From positions 3,658,001 through 3,722,000 of the forward strand of contig OY969556.1 of NCBI GenBank assembly GCA_963701015.1: a DNA stretch of 64,000 nt, in the 5' to 3' direction. Below the pieces are notes generated by a model. That model did no database searches, had not been told where the DNA came from, and saw nothing but the letters and a program-made list of their open reading frames with translations. The DNA comes from MFD09286-c1 sp963701015. Its GTDB lineage: Bacteria; Bacteroidota; Bacteroidia; Bacteroidales; DTGW01. Positions 27,238-36,200 of the stretch are shown piece after piece. The position numbers and the translations under genes are program-made. The number at the start of each line of letters is the position of its first letter. Position 1 is the stretch's first letter.

Positions 27238-29496
27238 ATGAAATCAGATATTTCTACAAAAAAGGATGTTTCAAAAATAAGTGCCTTCCGTAACACACTG
27301 TTAAATGCTATTCTGGTACTTATTCCAATATTAATACTGGTAGTTTTTGAATTATTTCTAAGAATGGTAAATTATGGCGATGATTTACGATTATTTATCC
27401 CTTCTAAAGTTCACACTGGTTATTTAGAAATTAACCAGAAAGTTGGCAAACGATATTTTACCAAATTGGGAAACACAAAACCAGCCTATGATATTTTTCT
27501 AAAAAATAAACCCGATAGCTGTTATCGCATATTTGTAATGGGAGGTTCAGCTGCCATGGGCTTTCCTTTCGAAATTGGAAATTCATTTTCAAGAATTTTG
27601 ACCAGCCAATTGCAGGACGCTTTCCCTCATAAAAAAATTGAAATAATTAATACTGCAATGGCGGCAGTTAATAGTTATACATTATTAGATTTAACCGATG
27701 AAATACTTGCTCAAAAACCAGATGCAATTGTTATTTATGCCGGGCATAACGAATATTACGGAGCACTTGGCGTAGGATCGGTTGAAAATGGTGGAAATTT
27801 CAGATGGTTAAAAATGCTTCATTTAAAACTAATACATCTAAGAACTTACCAGTTAATTCAACATATAATAGCTTCTATAACCAGGAAATTTTCACCCGAA
27901 GCCCAAATAAAAAGCACTGAAACATTAATGGCTCGTATAGTTAAAGACAAAGAAATTATATATGGTTCAAAGCTTTATAACGATGGAATTGAACAATTTA
28001 GTGAAAACATTAATGCAATTCTTACTAAAGCAAAAAAGGCTGGAGTAACAGTGCTTATAAGCGATTTAGTAAGCAATATTCATGATACCAAACCATTTAA
28101 ATCAGTTGCAACACAAAAATTTCCAAAAGCCGAAGATGTATTTGAAAATGCACAAAAACTTGAAAAGTCGGGAGATTATGAAAATGCCAAAAAAGAATAT
28201 TATTTGGCAAAAGACTTGGATTGCATACGCTTTAGGGCATCCGAAGATTTAAATAAAGCCATCATAGAACTTGGCAAAAAAAATAATGCGATTATAGTTC
28301 CAATGGAATATAATTTTGAAAAAAAATCACCTCATGGATTTATAGGTGATAATTTAATGTTGGAGCATTTGCATTGCAATATTGATGGCTATTTTTTAAT
28401 GGCAGATGTATTTTTTAATGCATTTCGACATGCCAAATTAATAGATAAAAATTGGGATACAACACTAATTAAACCTTCAAAATATTACAGGGATAACTGG
28501 GGATTCACTCCTTTAGACAGTTTGGTTGGCGATTTGATTATTAAAAAATTAAAAGATGGATGGCCATTTAAGTCAGATGCAACCATGAATTTGTTTAAGT
28601 TCACTTATAAGCCTAAATCCTATGAAGATTCTATTGCTTTGAACTGCATTAAATATGCCAATGTAAGAATTGACAAAATGCACGAAAAAATGGCCTTGCA
28701 TTATGCAAAACAAGGTAAATATTATAGCGCATTTAAGGAAGATTATTCTTTAATTAAATGCTATCCGTTTAATAGTGATTTGTATATTGACGGTTCCGAT
28801 TACCTTTTAAGGGCAAATGAAAAACAAAAAGCCTGTGAGCTTTTAAAAACAATGCCAGGATTAGATACAACATATTATGCACTTGCTAAATTGGGCGAAA
28901 TTTATCTGGATCTGAAACAATACAAAAATGCTGTTACCTATTTGGAAAAAGCACTAAAATTTACAAAACAGAAAGATGCTAAAGAACCTTTTTTGGTGCT
29001 TATGTATAATGCATATACAGGAGTTGGTAATAAAGATATGGCCAACCAAATATTGAAAAGAATAAAAAAGATTAATCCTAATTTTACTTTGTCCGAAGCC
29101 AATTCAGCCAATATAGGAATTGTTGTTTTATCTGCAACAGCAATAAATTATATTGATATGGCCAAAAAATCTGATTCCGAAGGAAATTATGATAATGCAC
29201 TTGAATTATTATATAAAGCGAATAGAATAAAAGAAAGTCCATATATTAATTTTCTCATCGGGAATATTTTATTTGAGAAAAAAGATATAAATGCCCTTTA
29301 CTATTACGAAAAAGTATATCCTGAAACTCCGAAAGACCCGGATTTACTACGAAAATTGAGCTTTCTGTACATCATGCAAGGAAATAAAGTGAAAGCGCTA
29401 AAAATGCGCAATGAATTAAATGAAGTTGTTACAGATAAAACCATCATCAATAATTTAACAAATTTAATAGCAAAAATGAAAAACACTAAAAAGTAA
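27238..29496 (+). CDS. Membrane-anchored SGNH-like hydrolase with TPR repeats
   Basis: The 752-aa protein has one N-terminal membrane helix (residues about 22-42). An SGNH-type domain follows: YRIFVMGGSAAMGFPFE with the block I Ser at about residue 104, IEIINTAMAAVNSYT, and IVIYAGHNEYYG with the block III Asn-Glu at about 171-172. A C-terminal His region (MLEHLHCNIDGYFLMADV) completes the fold, and TPR-like helices fill about residues 500-740 (for example KLGEIYLDLKQYKNAVTYLEKAL). The substrate is unknown; such domains often act on O-acetyl groups. A DUF6057-like gene and a beta-propeller lipoprotein gene follow on the same strand. Confidence 0.8.
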   Translation: MKSDISTKKDVSKISAFRNTLLNAILVLIPILILVVFELFLRMVNYGDDLRLFIPSKVHTGYLEINQKVGKRYFTKLGNTKPAYDIFLKNKPDSCYRIFVMGGSAAMGFPFEIGNSFSRILTSQLQDAFPHKKIEIINTAMAAVNSYTLLDLTDEILAQKPDAIVIYAGHNEYYGALGVGSVENGGNFRWLKMLHLKLIHLRTYQLIQHIIASITRKFSPEAQIKSTETLMARIVKDKEIIYGSKLYNDGIEQFSENINAILTKAKKAGVTVLISDLVSNIHDTKPFKSVATQKFPKAEDVFENAQKLEKSGDYENAKKEYYLAKDLDCIRFRASEDLNKAIIELGKKNNAIIVPMEYNFEKKSPHGFIGDNLMLEHLHCNIDGYFLMADVFFNAFRHAKLIDKNWDTTLIKPSKYYRDNWGFTPLDSLVGDLIIKKLKDGWPFKSDATMNLFKFTYKPKSYEDSIALNCIKYANVRIDKMHEKMALHYAKQGKYYSAFKEDYSLIKCYPFNSDLYIDGSDYLLRANEKQKACELLKTMPGLDTTYYALAKLGEIYLDLKQYKNAVTYLEKALKFTKQKDAKEPFLVLMYNAYTGVGNKDMANQILKRIKKINPNFTLSEANSANIGIVVLSATAINYIDMAKKSDSEGNYDNALELLYKANRIKESPYINFLIGNILFEKKDINALYYYEKVYPETPKDPDLLRKLSFLYIMQGNKVKALKMRNELNEVVTDKTIINNLTNLIAKMKNTKK

Positions 29497-29559
29497 ATTA
29501 GGTTGTTCATTACATTGTCATTGCGCCAGTATATTTCATTTATTTCGAAAATATTTAGG

Positions 29560-29604
29560 ACTAAAATAGTTGTAGCAATTTCAATTTAAAATACCTATTT
29601 TAGT
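29560..29604. repeat. Short inverted repeat in the 27238/29683 intergenic gap
   Basis: ACTAAAATAG (29560-29569) and CTATTTTAGT (29595-29604) are perfect complements with a 25-nt loop, and AATATT words flank both arms. It may be a weak hairpin or a regulator site. No T-run follows directly. Confidence 0.4.
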
Positions 29605-29682
29605 CAATATTTTTAGCCTTTTGTTAAAGCAATAACTATAAATATTTAATTAAACAGCTTATAGGTAATTAACAAATATATT

Positions 29683-31539
29683 ATGAAGAATTTTAATATA
29701 TCAAATACCAAATGGGCAATAATTTTAGCCTATATAACTTTAATCTTCCTTTATTTATTATATGTTGTACAACCTGAACTATACTATCATTTACAACAAC
29801 CCGGATTTAATTCGAATTGGAATTTCTTTAAAGAATTTTATATTTATCCCGGTGGAATTGTTCAATATTTTGCCAATTTTTTATCTCAATTTTTCATATT
29901 CGGATGGGCAGGATCACTCATAATTATTTATATAGCTATTTCATTAATGTCATTCTTTTACAAAATTTTAAATTCGTATAAAAAATCAGATTACAATTAT
30001 ATATTGATGTTCATTCCTTTTATAGTATTGGTTGCTTTGATGAATGATTATAATTTCCCTTTTGTTGTTTCTATTAAATTACTTTTTGTATTTATATCGA
30101 TAAATATTTTTAATTATGCTATAAATAAGAAATTAAATCATTATACAATATATTTGATATTGTCTCCGATTTTATATTACTTAACAGGAAGTGGATTTTT
30201 CCTTATTTTTTCAATAACTGCAATCATTTCAGCATTTATTTTATATAATAATATGCGCAGTAACTTACTTTTTATAATCACATCGTTGTTATATACAATA
30301 ATTATAGATTATATTTCATTTAAATTTATTTTTAATATTTCACCTGCCAATACATATTTTTCATTCCTGCCTGACGATTTTGCAATTTATTTTAAATATG
30401 AACCTGGCTATTTGTTCTATATATTTTGTTATACACTTCCAGTAATGGCTCTGATATATTTTATTTATTTCAGAATAATTAAAAAATCCACGGATACAAT
30501 ATCGGTCAATTTTAAAGGATCTTCAAATTTGCTAATAACTTCAATATTATCAATATTTCTAATATTAGCATCTGTATTGCTTCATTATATTACATTTAAT
30601 CAACATAAAAAAAATGTTATCCTTGCCGATTATTATTGTTATAACAATGACTGGGACAAAACAATTAGCTTAGCAAAATCTGATCCACAATATGATTTAT
30701 TTATAAACTTTAATTACAACCGTGCAATAGATAACTCAGGTCATTATTTAGATTCATTTTTTGACTATCCGCAAAAAATTGGAATGGACATACTCAATCC
30801 TGATAAAATAAATGTGCCACAATTAGCAATGATTACAAGCGATTATTACTATGATTTAGGTTATGTAAGCGAAGCACAGCATTGGGCTTATGAAGCCCAA
30901 ACAAGTAATCCTTATGATGTTAGGGTCCTAAAACGATTAGTAATTACAAACCTTATATATAATAATATTATTGGTGCTAAAAAGTATTTAAATTTGTTAA
31001 AAGGGAATTTATTTACTGGCGATTTTGTAAATAAATATATGCCATATATAAATGATACTTCGTTAATTACAAAAGATAAAGAAATATCTGAAAAAAGATT
31101 GATTATGCCAATAACTGGTACACTATCTAAATCACTTACAATAAGATTTAATGAATTAATTAATAAGAATGAAAATAATAAAAAAGCTTTTGAACACCTG
31201 CAAATATCATATTTATTAGATTCAAAGCTTGAACCATTTATGCACAATTTATTACAAGCCACCAAATTTTATAATAATTTACCAAAATTATATGAGCAGG
31301 CAATTTTATCGTATATATATGTAACTGATCCCAGGTTATTGCAAAATTTTAAGATAAACCGTGAAAGTTTTGATACATTTTCCGACTTTGTTAAAATTTT
31401 ACAATCAAGTAATCATAATTTAAAATCGGCCAAAATATCCCTTGATAAATATAAAAATACTTATATGTATTATGTTATGTTTTTAAGTCCAAAAGTTACT
31501 AAAGTAGTATTGATTAAAAGAGGTGATCCAAATTTATAA
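29683..31539 (+). CDS. Multi-pass membrane protein, DUF6057-like
   Basis: The 618-aa protein has about nine or ten membrane helices in its first half (residues about 12-305). A soluble C-terminal part with TPR-like helices follows (YVSEAQHWAYEAQTSNPYDVRVLKRLV). The N-terminal region with YPGGIVQYFANFLSQFF resembles the DUF6057 family of Bacteroidetes; that assignment is from memory and moderate. No catalytic motif is recognised. The next gene starts 11 nt after its stop, indicating an operon with the CxxCH lipoprotein. The function of this gene set is unknown to me. Confidence 0.7.
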   Translation: MKNFNISNTKWAIILAYITLIFLYLLYVVQPELYYHLQQPGFNSNWNFFKEFYIYPGGIVQYFANFLSQFFIFGWAGSLIIIYIAISLMSFFYKILNSYKKSDYNYILMFIPFIVLVALMNDYNFPFVVSIKLLFVFISINIFNYAINKKLNHYTIYLILSPILYYLTGSGFFLIFSITAIISAFILYNNMRSNLLFIITSLLYTIIIDYISFKFIFNISPANTYFSFLPDDFAIYFKYEPGYLFYIFCYTLPVMALIYFIYFRIIKKSTDTISVNFKGSSNLLITSILSIFLILASVLLHYITFNQHKKNVILADYYCYNNDWDKTISLAKSDPQYDLFINFNYNRAIDNSGHYLDSFFDYPQKIGMDILNPDKINVPQLAMITSDYYYDLGYVSEAQHWAYEAQTSNPYDVRVLKRLVITNLIYNNIIGAKKYLNLLKGNLFTGDFVNKYMPYINDTSLITKDKEISEKRLIMPITGTLSKSLTIRFNELINKNENNKKAFEHLQISYLLDSKLEPFMHNLLQATKFYNNLPKLYEQAILSYIYVTDPRLLQNFKINRESFDTFSDFVKILQSSNHNLKSAKISLDKYKNTYMYYVMFLSPKVTKVVLIKRGDPNL

Positions 31540-31550
31540 CACAACAAATC

Positions 31551-33038
31551 ATGAACAAAAAATATAAATTCAAATTACTGGTATTAGCTTTATTTGCGCT
31601 AATATTAAGTAATTGCAGCAAGACCATAAAGGAATATTCGATTGTAAATAAACTCCCTTTAATTTTCCCTGATTATAATAATGTAGTAATTCCGCCCAAT
31701 ATAGCTCCTTTAAATTTTTATATCAATGATTCGTCTATTAATTATCATGTTGAAATATATTCGAAAAATGGAGCTAAGCTAACAATTGACCAATCGTCGC
31801 CAAAAATTGAAATACCAATTGAAAAATGGCATAATTTAATTGAAAATAATAAAGGCAATAATTTATATATAGATATATTTTCAAAAAATAAAAATTGGAT
31901 AAAATATAAATCCATTGTAGATAGTATTGCCAGTGAACCAGTCGATAGTTATTTGGCTTACAGATTAATAAATAATGCCTATATATTTTGGAAAAAAATG
32001 GGCATATATCAACGTAATTTGGAAAACTTTGATGAATCGCCAATATATGTAAATAATACAACCAGAAACGGATGCGTAAATTGCCACTCATTTTGTAATG
32101 GAAATCCAAATAAAATGTCGATGCATTTCAGAGATGTACAGGCTGGAACAATGATATTTTCGGATAAAAAACTTGAAAGGCTTAATACTAAAACAAAGCA
32201 AACTATTTCTCCATTTGTATATCCATCTTGGCATCCAAGTGGCAATTATGTTGCTTATTCAATAAATAAAATAAATTTGTTTTTCACTTCAAATCCAACT
32301 TCATTAAGTGAAGTGTCTGATTTAATTTCGGATATTGTTGTTTATGATGTAAGAAAAAATACTATAATAACATCTCCAAAAATTTGTACTACCAGCAGAG
32401 AAAATCTCCCAACCTGGTCTCCTGACGGAAAATGGTTATATTATATAAGTGCTCCTGCTGTAAAAAAAGGAAACGATAATAGCAGATTAAATGTAAAATA
32501 CAGCTTACTACGCATATCGTTTGATACTACAAATAATTCATGGGGAAATGTTGATACTGTTTTATCATCACGTCAAACTGGTATGAGTATTACATTTCCA
32601 ATTATATCTCCCGACGGCAGATATCTTCTTTTTGGAATGATGGACCATGGTTATTTCGCTGTCTTCGATAAAAATAGTGACATTTATATTTTAGACTTGC
32701 AAACAAAACAATACCGAAAATTAAATTTAAACAGCAATAGTACGGATAGTTATCATGTTTGGTCACAAAATGGAAGATGGATTGTTTTTAGCAGTAAACG
32801 ACTTGATAATATTTTTTCACGTCCATTCTTTTCTTATTTCGATAAAAATGGAAAAGAACATAAACCATTTCTTATGCCTCAGGAAGATCCATTATTTTAT
32901 GATTCTTTTATGAAAAATTATAACCGACCAGAATTAGTAACCGGGAAAATAAATTTAAATCCTCGTCAGATAAGAGATTTAATTTATAGTCCAGCCAAAG
33001 ATGTTACTTTCGATTCTATTAACTATGAAAATAATTAA
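31551..33038 (+). CDS. Beta-propeller (TolB/PD40-like) lipoprotein with a CxxCH motif
   Basis: The 495-aa protein has a lipobox with Cys at about residue 22 (LILSNCSK). A middle CxxCH motif (Cys175, Cys178, His179, in NGCVNCHSFC) could attach a c-type heme. TolB-like propeller blades follow: YPSWHPSGNYVAYS, LPTWSPDGKWLYYIS, FPIISPDGRYLLFGM and YHVWSQNGRWIVFSS. It is probably periplasmic-facing on the outer membrane. Relatives are often labelled as TolB-like or cytochrome-related proteins; the role is not established. It is tightly linked to the preceding membrane protein (11 nt) and the GH5 gene (6 nt). Confidence 0.8.
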   Translation: MNKKYKFKLLVLALFALILSNCSKTIKEYSIVNKLPLIFPDYNNVVIPPNIAPLNFYINDSSINYHVEIYSKNGAKLTIDQSSPKIEIPIEKWHNLIENNKGNNLYIDIFSKNKNWIKYKSIVDSIASEPVDSYLAYRLINNAYIFWKKMGIYQRNLENFDESPIYVNNTTRNGCVNCHSFCNGNPNKMSMHFRDVQAGTMIFSDKKLERLNTKTKQTISPFVYPSWHPSGNYVAYSINKINLFFTSNPTSLSEVSDLISDIVVYDVRKNTIITSPKICTTSRENLPTWSPDGKWLYYISAPAVKKGNDNSRLNVKYSLLRISFDTTNNSWGNVDTVLSSRQTGMSITFPIISPDGRYLLFGMMDHGYFAVFDKNSDIYILDLQTKQYRKLNLNSNSTDSYHVWSQNGRWIVFSSKRLDNIFSRPFFSYFDKNGKEHKPFLMPQEDPLFYDSFMKNYNRPELVTGKINLNPRQIRDLIYSPAKDVTFDSINYENN

Positions 33039-33044
33039 AATAAA

Positions 33045-35006
33045 TTGAAGAAATTTACACTTATTATAATACTGAACTTAGTAGGTTTTATAAGCATTAT
33101 AGCAGTTACAAATCCATTTTTGCATAGCTCAGGAACCAAAATAATAAATGGCTCAGGCAACGAAGAGGTCTTAAATGCTGTCAATTTTGGGAATTGGATG
33201 GTAATGGAAGGTTATATGATGAATACTTCAGATTTCGCTTCTACTCAACATGAAATTAAACAAAGAATTGAATCATTAATTGGAGACTCACTTACAAATG
33301 TTTTCTATAAAGCCTGGCTATGGGATTATATATCCCAAACTGATATTGATTCATTAAAAAAATGGGGATATAATTCAATTCGTATTCCAATCCATTATGA
33401 ATATTTTGCAACACTTGGTTCTCCAACACAATGGGATAGTTTAGGATTTACAATTTTAGACAGCTTAGTAAAATGGTGCAAAAAAGATAGTATATATGCC
33501 ATAATTGATTTACATGCTGCTCCTGGTGGGCAAGGGCAAAATGCTTCAATATCCGATTATGATTCTACCAAATATTCACTTTGGCAAAGCCCAACCGACA
33601 AAAGTTTAACAATTGCTTTATGGACAAAAATTGCAACACGATACTCCCATGAAAAATTTGTTGGTGGTTACGACCTGATTAACGAACCTAATTGGTCATT
33701 GCCAAATAATACTGATTTGCGAAATTTATATGGAAGTATAACTACAGCGATTCGCCAGGTAGATACAAGTCATATAATATTTATCGAAGGAAATTGGTTT
33801 GCAACCGACTTTACAGGATTAACGCCTGCCTGGGATAAAAATATGGTATATAGTTTTCACAAGTACTGGTCACATAATAACCAGGCAACCATTCAATGGA
33901 TGTTGGATATTCGGAATAAAAATAATACACCAATTTGGTGCGGTGAAACAGGAGAAAATAGCAATTACCATTTCACTAATGAAATGGAATTATTTAATAA
34001 ATTTGATATTGGTACATCATTCTGGCCATACAAAAAGTTTGAAAGTATAAACTCATTGGTCTCTTCAAAATGGCCTTATGGATACTCTCAGCTACTAAAT
34101 TATTGGCAAAAAGGATCGAATATGCCATCAAAAATTGAAGCATTTAATACGCTTATGCAATTGGCTGAGAGCAGAAAAATACAAAATTGCAAAACCAATC
34201 GTGATGTTTTATATGCGCTATTTCAACAACCCGGAAATAGAAAAACACAGCCTTTCGCCCCAAATATTATTCCTGGAGCTATTGCTGCTACAGATTTTGA
34301 TTTAGGAACTTACCTAAATTCATATAAAAATACTCCTATTGAAAATCTTCAATCCGATTCAGCTTATTCTGCATGGAATTCAGGATGGGCTTATAGAAAT
34401 GATGCAGTAAGTATTGAAGCATGTGCTGATACTGCAAATAATAGCATTTGTAATGGCTATGATGTTGGCTGGATAAGTTCCGGCGAATGGATGAAATATA
34501 CCTTTAATTCATTAACCACCGGTATATTTGATATAGAATTGCGAACAGCAGGACAGTCGAATGGTTCAGTTACATTACTAATCGATAACAAAAATGTAGC
34601 AAATAATATAAATATTCCGTTAACCGGAGGTTGGCAGACATGGAATTCAACTTATATAAATGATATAAGTATTACTGCCGGTATTCATACGTTGCAGTTC
34701 ATCATTAATCAGCCAGGCTTTAATATTACTTATTTTAATTTTCAATTATCTAGCACTTCAATAAATGTTAAAAACAAAGCTTTCAAATTATTCCCAAATC
34801 CAACGAAAAATAAACTATTTATAGTTTTTAATAATTCAAATGTTCAATCCATTTATAATCTTTCAGACTTATCTGGGAAACAAATACAAAGTGGTAGTCT
34901 GACGAATAAAAATTCAATAAATTTAGAACAAATACCTTCAGGTTTTTATTTATTGAACATTACTTATGGGTCAAAACAATATGCACAATTAATTCAAAAA
35001 AATTAG
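33045..35006 (+). CDS. Secreted GH5 endoglucanase-like enzyme with CBM6 and T9SS sorting domain
   Basis: The 653-aa protein starts at TTG 33045, giving a hydrophobic signal (KKFTLIIILNLVGFISIIAV). No ATG precedes the catalytic domain. The GH5 domain has NAVNFGNWMVMEGYM, YNSIRIPIHYEYF, the acid/base Glu at about residue 214 in YDLINEPNWS and the nucleophile Glu at about 301 in PIWCGETGENS. A CBM6-like domain follows (SIEACADTANN, YDVGWISSGEWMKYTFN). The C-terminus is a sorting domain (FKLFPNPTKNKLF to the end). GH5 enzymes cleave beta-1,4 or mixed-linkage glucans and mannans; the exact substrate is open. It is 6 nt downstream of the propeller gene. Confidence 0.88.
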   Translation: MKKFTLIIILNLVGFISIIAVTNPFLHSSGTKIINGSGNEEVLNAVNFGNWMVMEGYMMNTSDFASTQHEIKQRIESLIGDSLTNVFYKAWLWDYISQTDIDSLKKWGYNSIRIPIHYEYFATLGSPTQWDSLGFTILDSLVKWCKKDSIYAIIDLHAAPGGQGQNASISDYDSTKYSLWQSPTDKSLTIALWTKIATRYSHEKFVGGYDLINEPNWSLPNNTDLRNLYGSITTAIRQVDTSHIIFIEGNWFATDFTGLTPAWDKNMVYSFHKYWSHNNQATIQWMLDIRNKNNTPIWCGETGENSNYHFTNEMELFNKFDIGTSFWPYKKFESINSLVSSKWPYGYSQLLNYWQKGSNMPSKIEAFNTLMQLAESRKIQNCKTNRDVLYALFQQPGNRKTQPFAPNIIPGAIAATDFDLGTYLNSYKNTPIENLQSDSAYSAWNSGWAYRNDAVSIEACADTANNSICNGYDVGWISSGEWMKYTFNSLTTGIFDIELRTAGQSNGSVTLLIDNKNVANNINIPLTGGWQTWNSTYINDISITAGIHTLQFIINQPGFNITYFNFQLSSTSINVKNKAFKLFPNPTKNKLFIVFNNSNVQSIYNLSDLSGKQIQSGSLTNKNSINLEQIPSGFYLLNITYGSKQYAQLIQKN

Positions 35007-35135
35007 CTGTATTTGTTTGATAACAGGCAAATCCAAATTTTATAAAAATAAGGTTAAGTATTTTTTTTGCCAATAAAATATTTACATTTACAATCCAATT
35101 TTAAAATTTCCATCAGTTATAAAAAATTTAATAAA

Positions 35136-36092
35136 ATGAAAGATATTGTTATTGGGATAGATGTTGGGGGAACATTTACAAAATATGGGATTGTTGATAA
35201 AAATGGTAATTGCCTTTTCGAAAATAGTATTAGTACCAATTCAGTAAATGGAGCTGAATCGTTTATTAAAGAATTATCAATACAATTAAAAGCAGATTTG
35301 CTGAAATTCCCTGATGCTCATCTTTGTGGTATTGGCGTTGGGGCTCCAAATGGAAACTATTATAATGGAACAATAGAATTTGCCCCAAATTTAAAATGGA
35401 TAGGTATCATTCCTGTTGTAAAATTATTCAATCAACATTTTGATGTACCAGCAGTTTTAACAAATGATGCCAATGCTGCAGCAATTGGAGAAATGATTTT
35501 TGGTGGTGCCAAAAATATGAAAGATTTTGTTGTAATAACATTGGGAACTGGATTAGGAAGCGGTATTGTTAGTAATGGAGAACTTATTTACGGCCACGAT
35601 GGATTTGCCGGCGAAATTGGCCACACCATAGTTAAACTAAATGGCCGACAATGTGGTTGTGGACGAAGAGGTTGTCTCGAAACTTATGCATCGGCAACAG
35701 GGATTAAAAGAACCGTATATAAATTACTTGCCGATTCGTTATACGAAAGCAAATTGCGTGGAGTTTGTTTCAATGACCTAACAGCTGAAATGATAACAAA
35801 TGCAGCTAATGAAGGAGATAAAATTGCCATTGAAGCATTTGAATATACTGCAATATTTTTAGGACAAAAATTAGCCGATTCAGTTGCCTATACTAGTCCG
35901 GAAGCCTTTTTTCTATTTGGAGGTTTAGCGAAAGCTGGTGATTTAATATTTAAACCTACTATAAAACATTTCGAAGCTAATTTATTGAATATTTATAAAG
36001 GAAAAGTTAAAGTGCTGCCTTCAGGACTTTCTGAAGTTAATGCCGCTGTTATGGGATCAGCTGCACTGGCTTGGAATGAACTCGGTAAATAA
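35136..36092 (+). CDS. ROK family sugar kinase (glucokinase-like)
   Basis: The 318-aa kinase probably phosphorylates glucose or a related hexose released by the neighbouring glucanase. The ATP-binding start is IGIDVGGTFTKYGIVD. The catalytic Asp is in LTNDANAAAIGE, followed by the GTGLGSGIV loop. The ROK signature is seen at FAGEIGHT and the zinc site at CGCGRRGCLE. ATG 35136 is preferred; the longer ORF from 35067 would add 23 residues that do not fit the family. It follows GH5 after about 130 bp. Confidence 0.9.
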   Translation: MKDIVIGIDVGGTFTKYGIVDKNGNCLFENSISTNSVNGAESFIKELSIQLKADLLKFPDAHLCGIGVGAPNGNYYNGTIEFAPNLKWIGIIPVVKLFNQHFDVPAVLTNDANAAAIGEMIFGGAKNMKDFVVITLGTGLGSGIVSNGELIYGHDGFAGEIGHTIVKLNGRQCGCGRRGCLETYASATGIKRTVYKLLADSLYESKLRGVCFNDLTAEMITNAANEGDKIAIEAFEYTAIFLGQKLADSVAYTSPEAFFLFGGLAKAGDLIFKPTIKHFEANLLNIYKGKVKVLPSGLSEVNAAVMGSAALAWNELGK

Positions 36093-36200
36093 TTAAATAT
36101 AAGAATATATCTATTTTTTGATTAAATTTATATTCATATAAAACCAATTATACCTCATAACGTTTAAACTGAAATACTATTTCAATTGAATTCATTTTAA

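Noticed and set aside
35067..35135. N-terminal extension of the ROK kinase
   Set aside because: The extra 23 residues precede the conserved first strand and are not family-like; ATG 35136 fits better.
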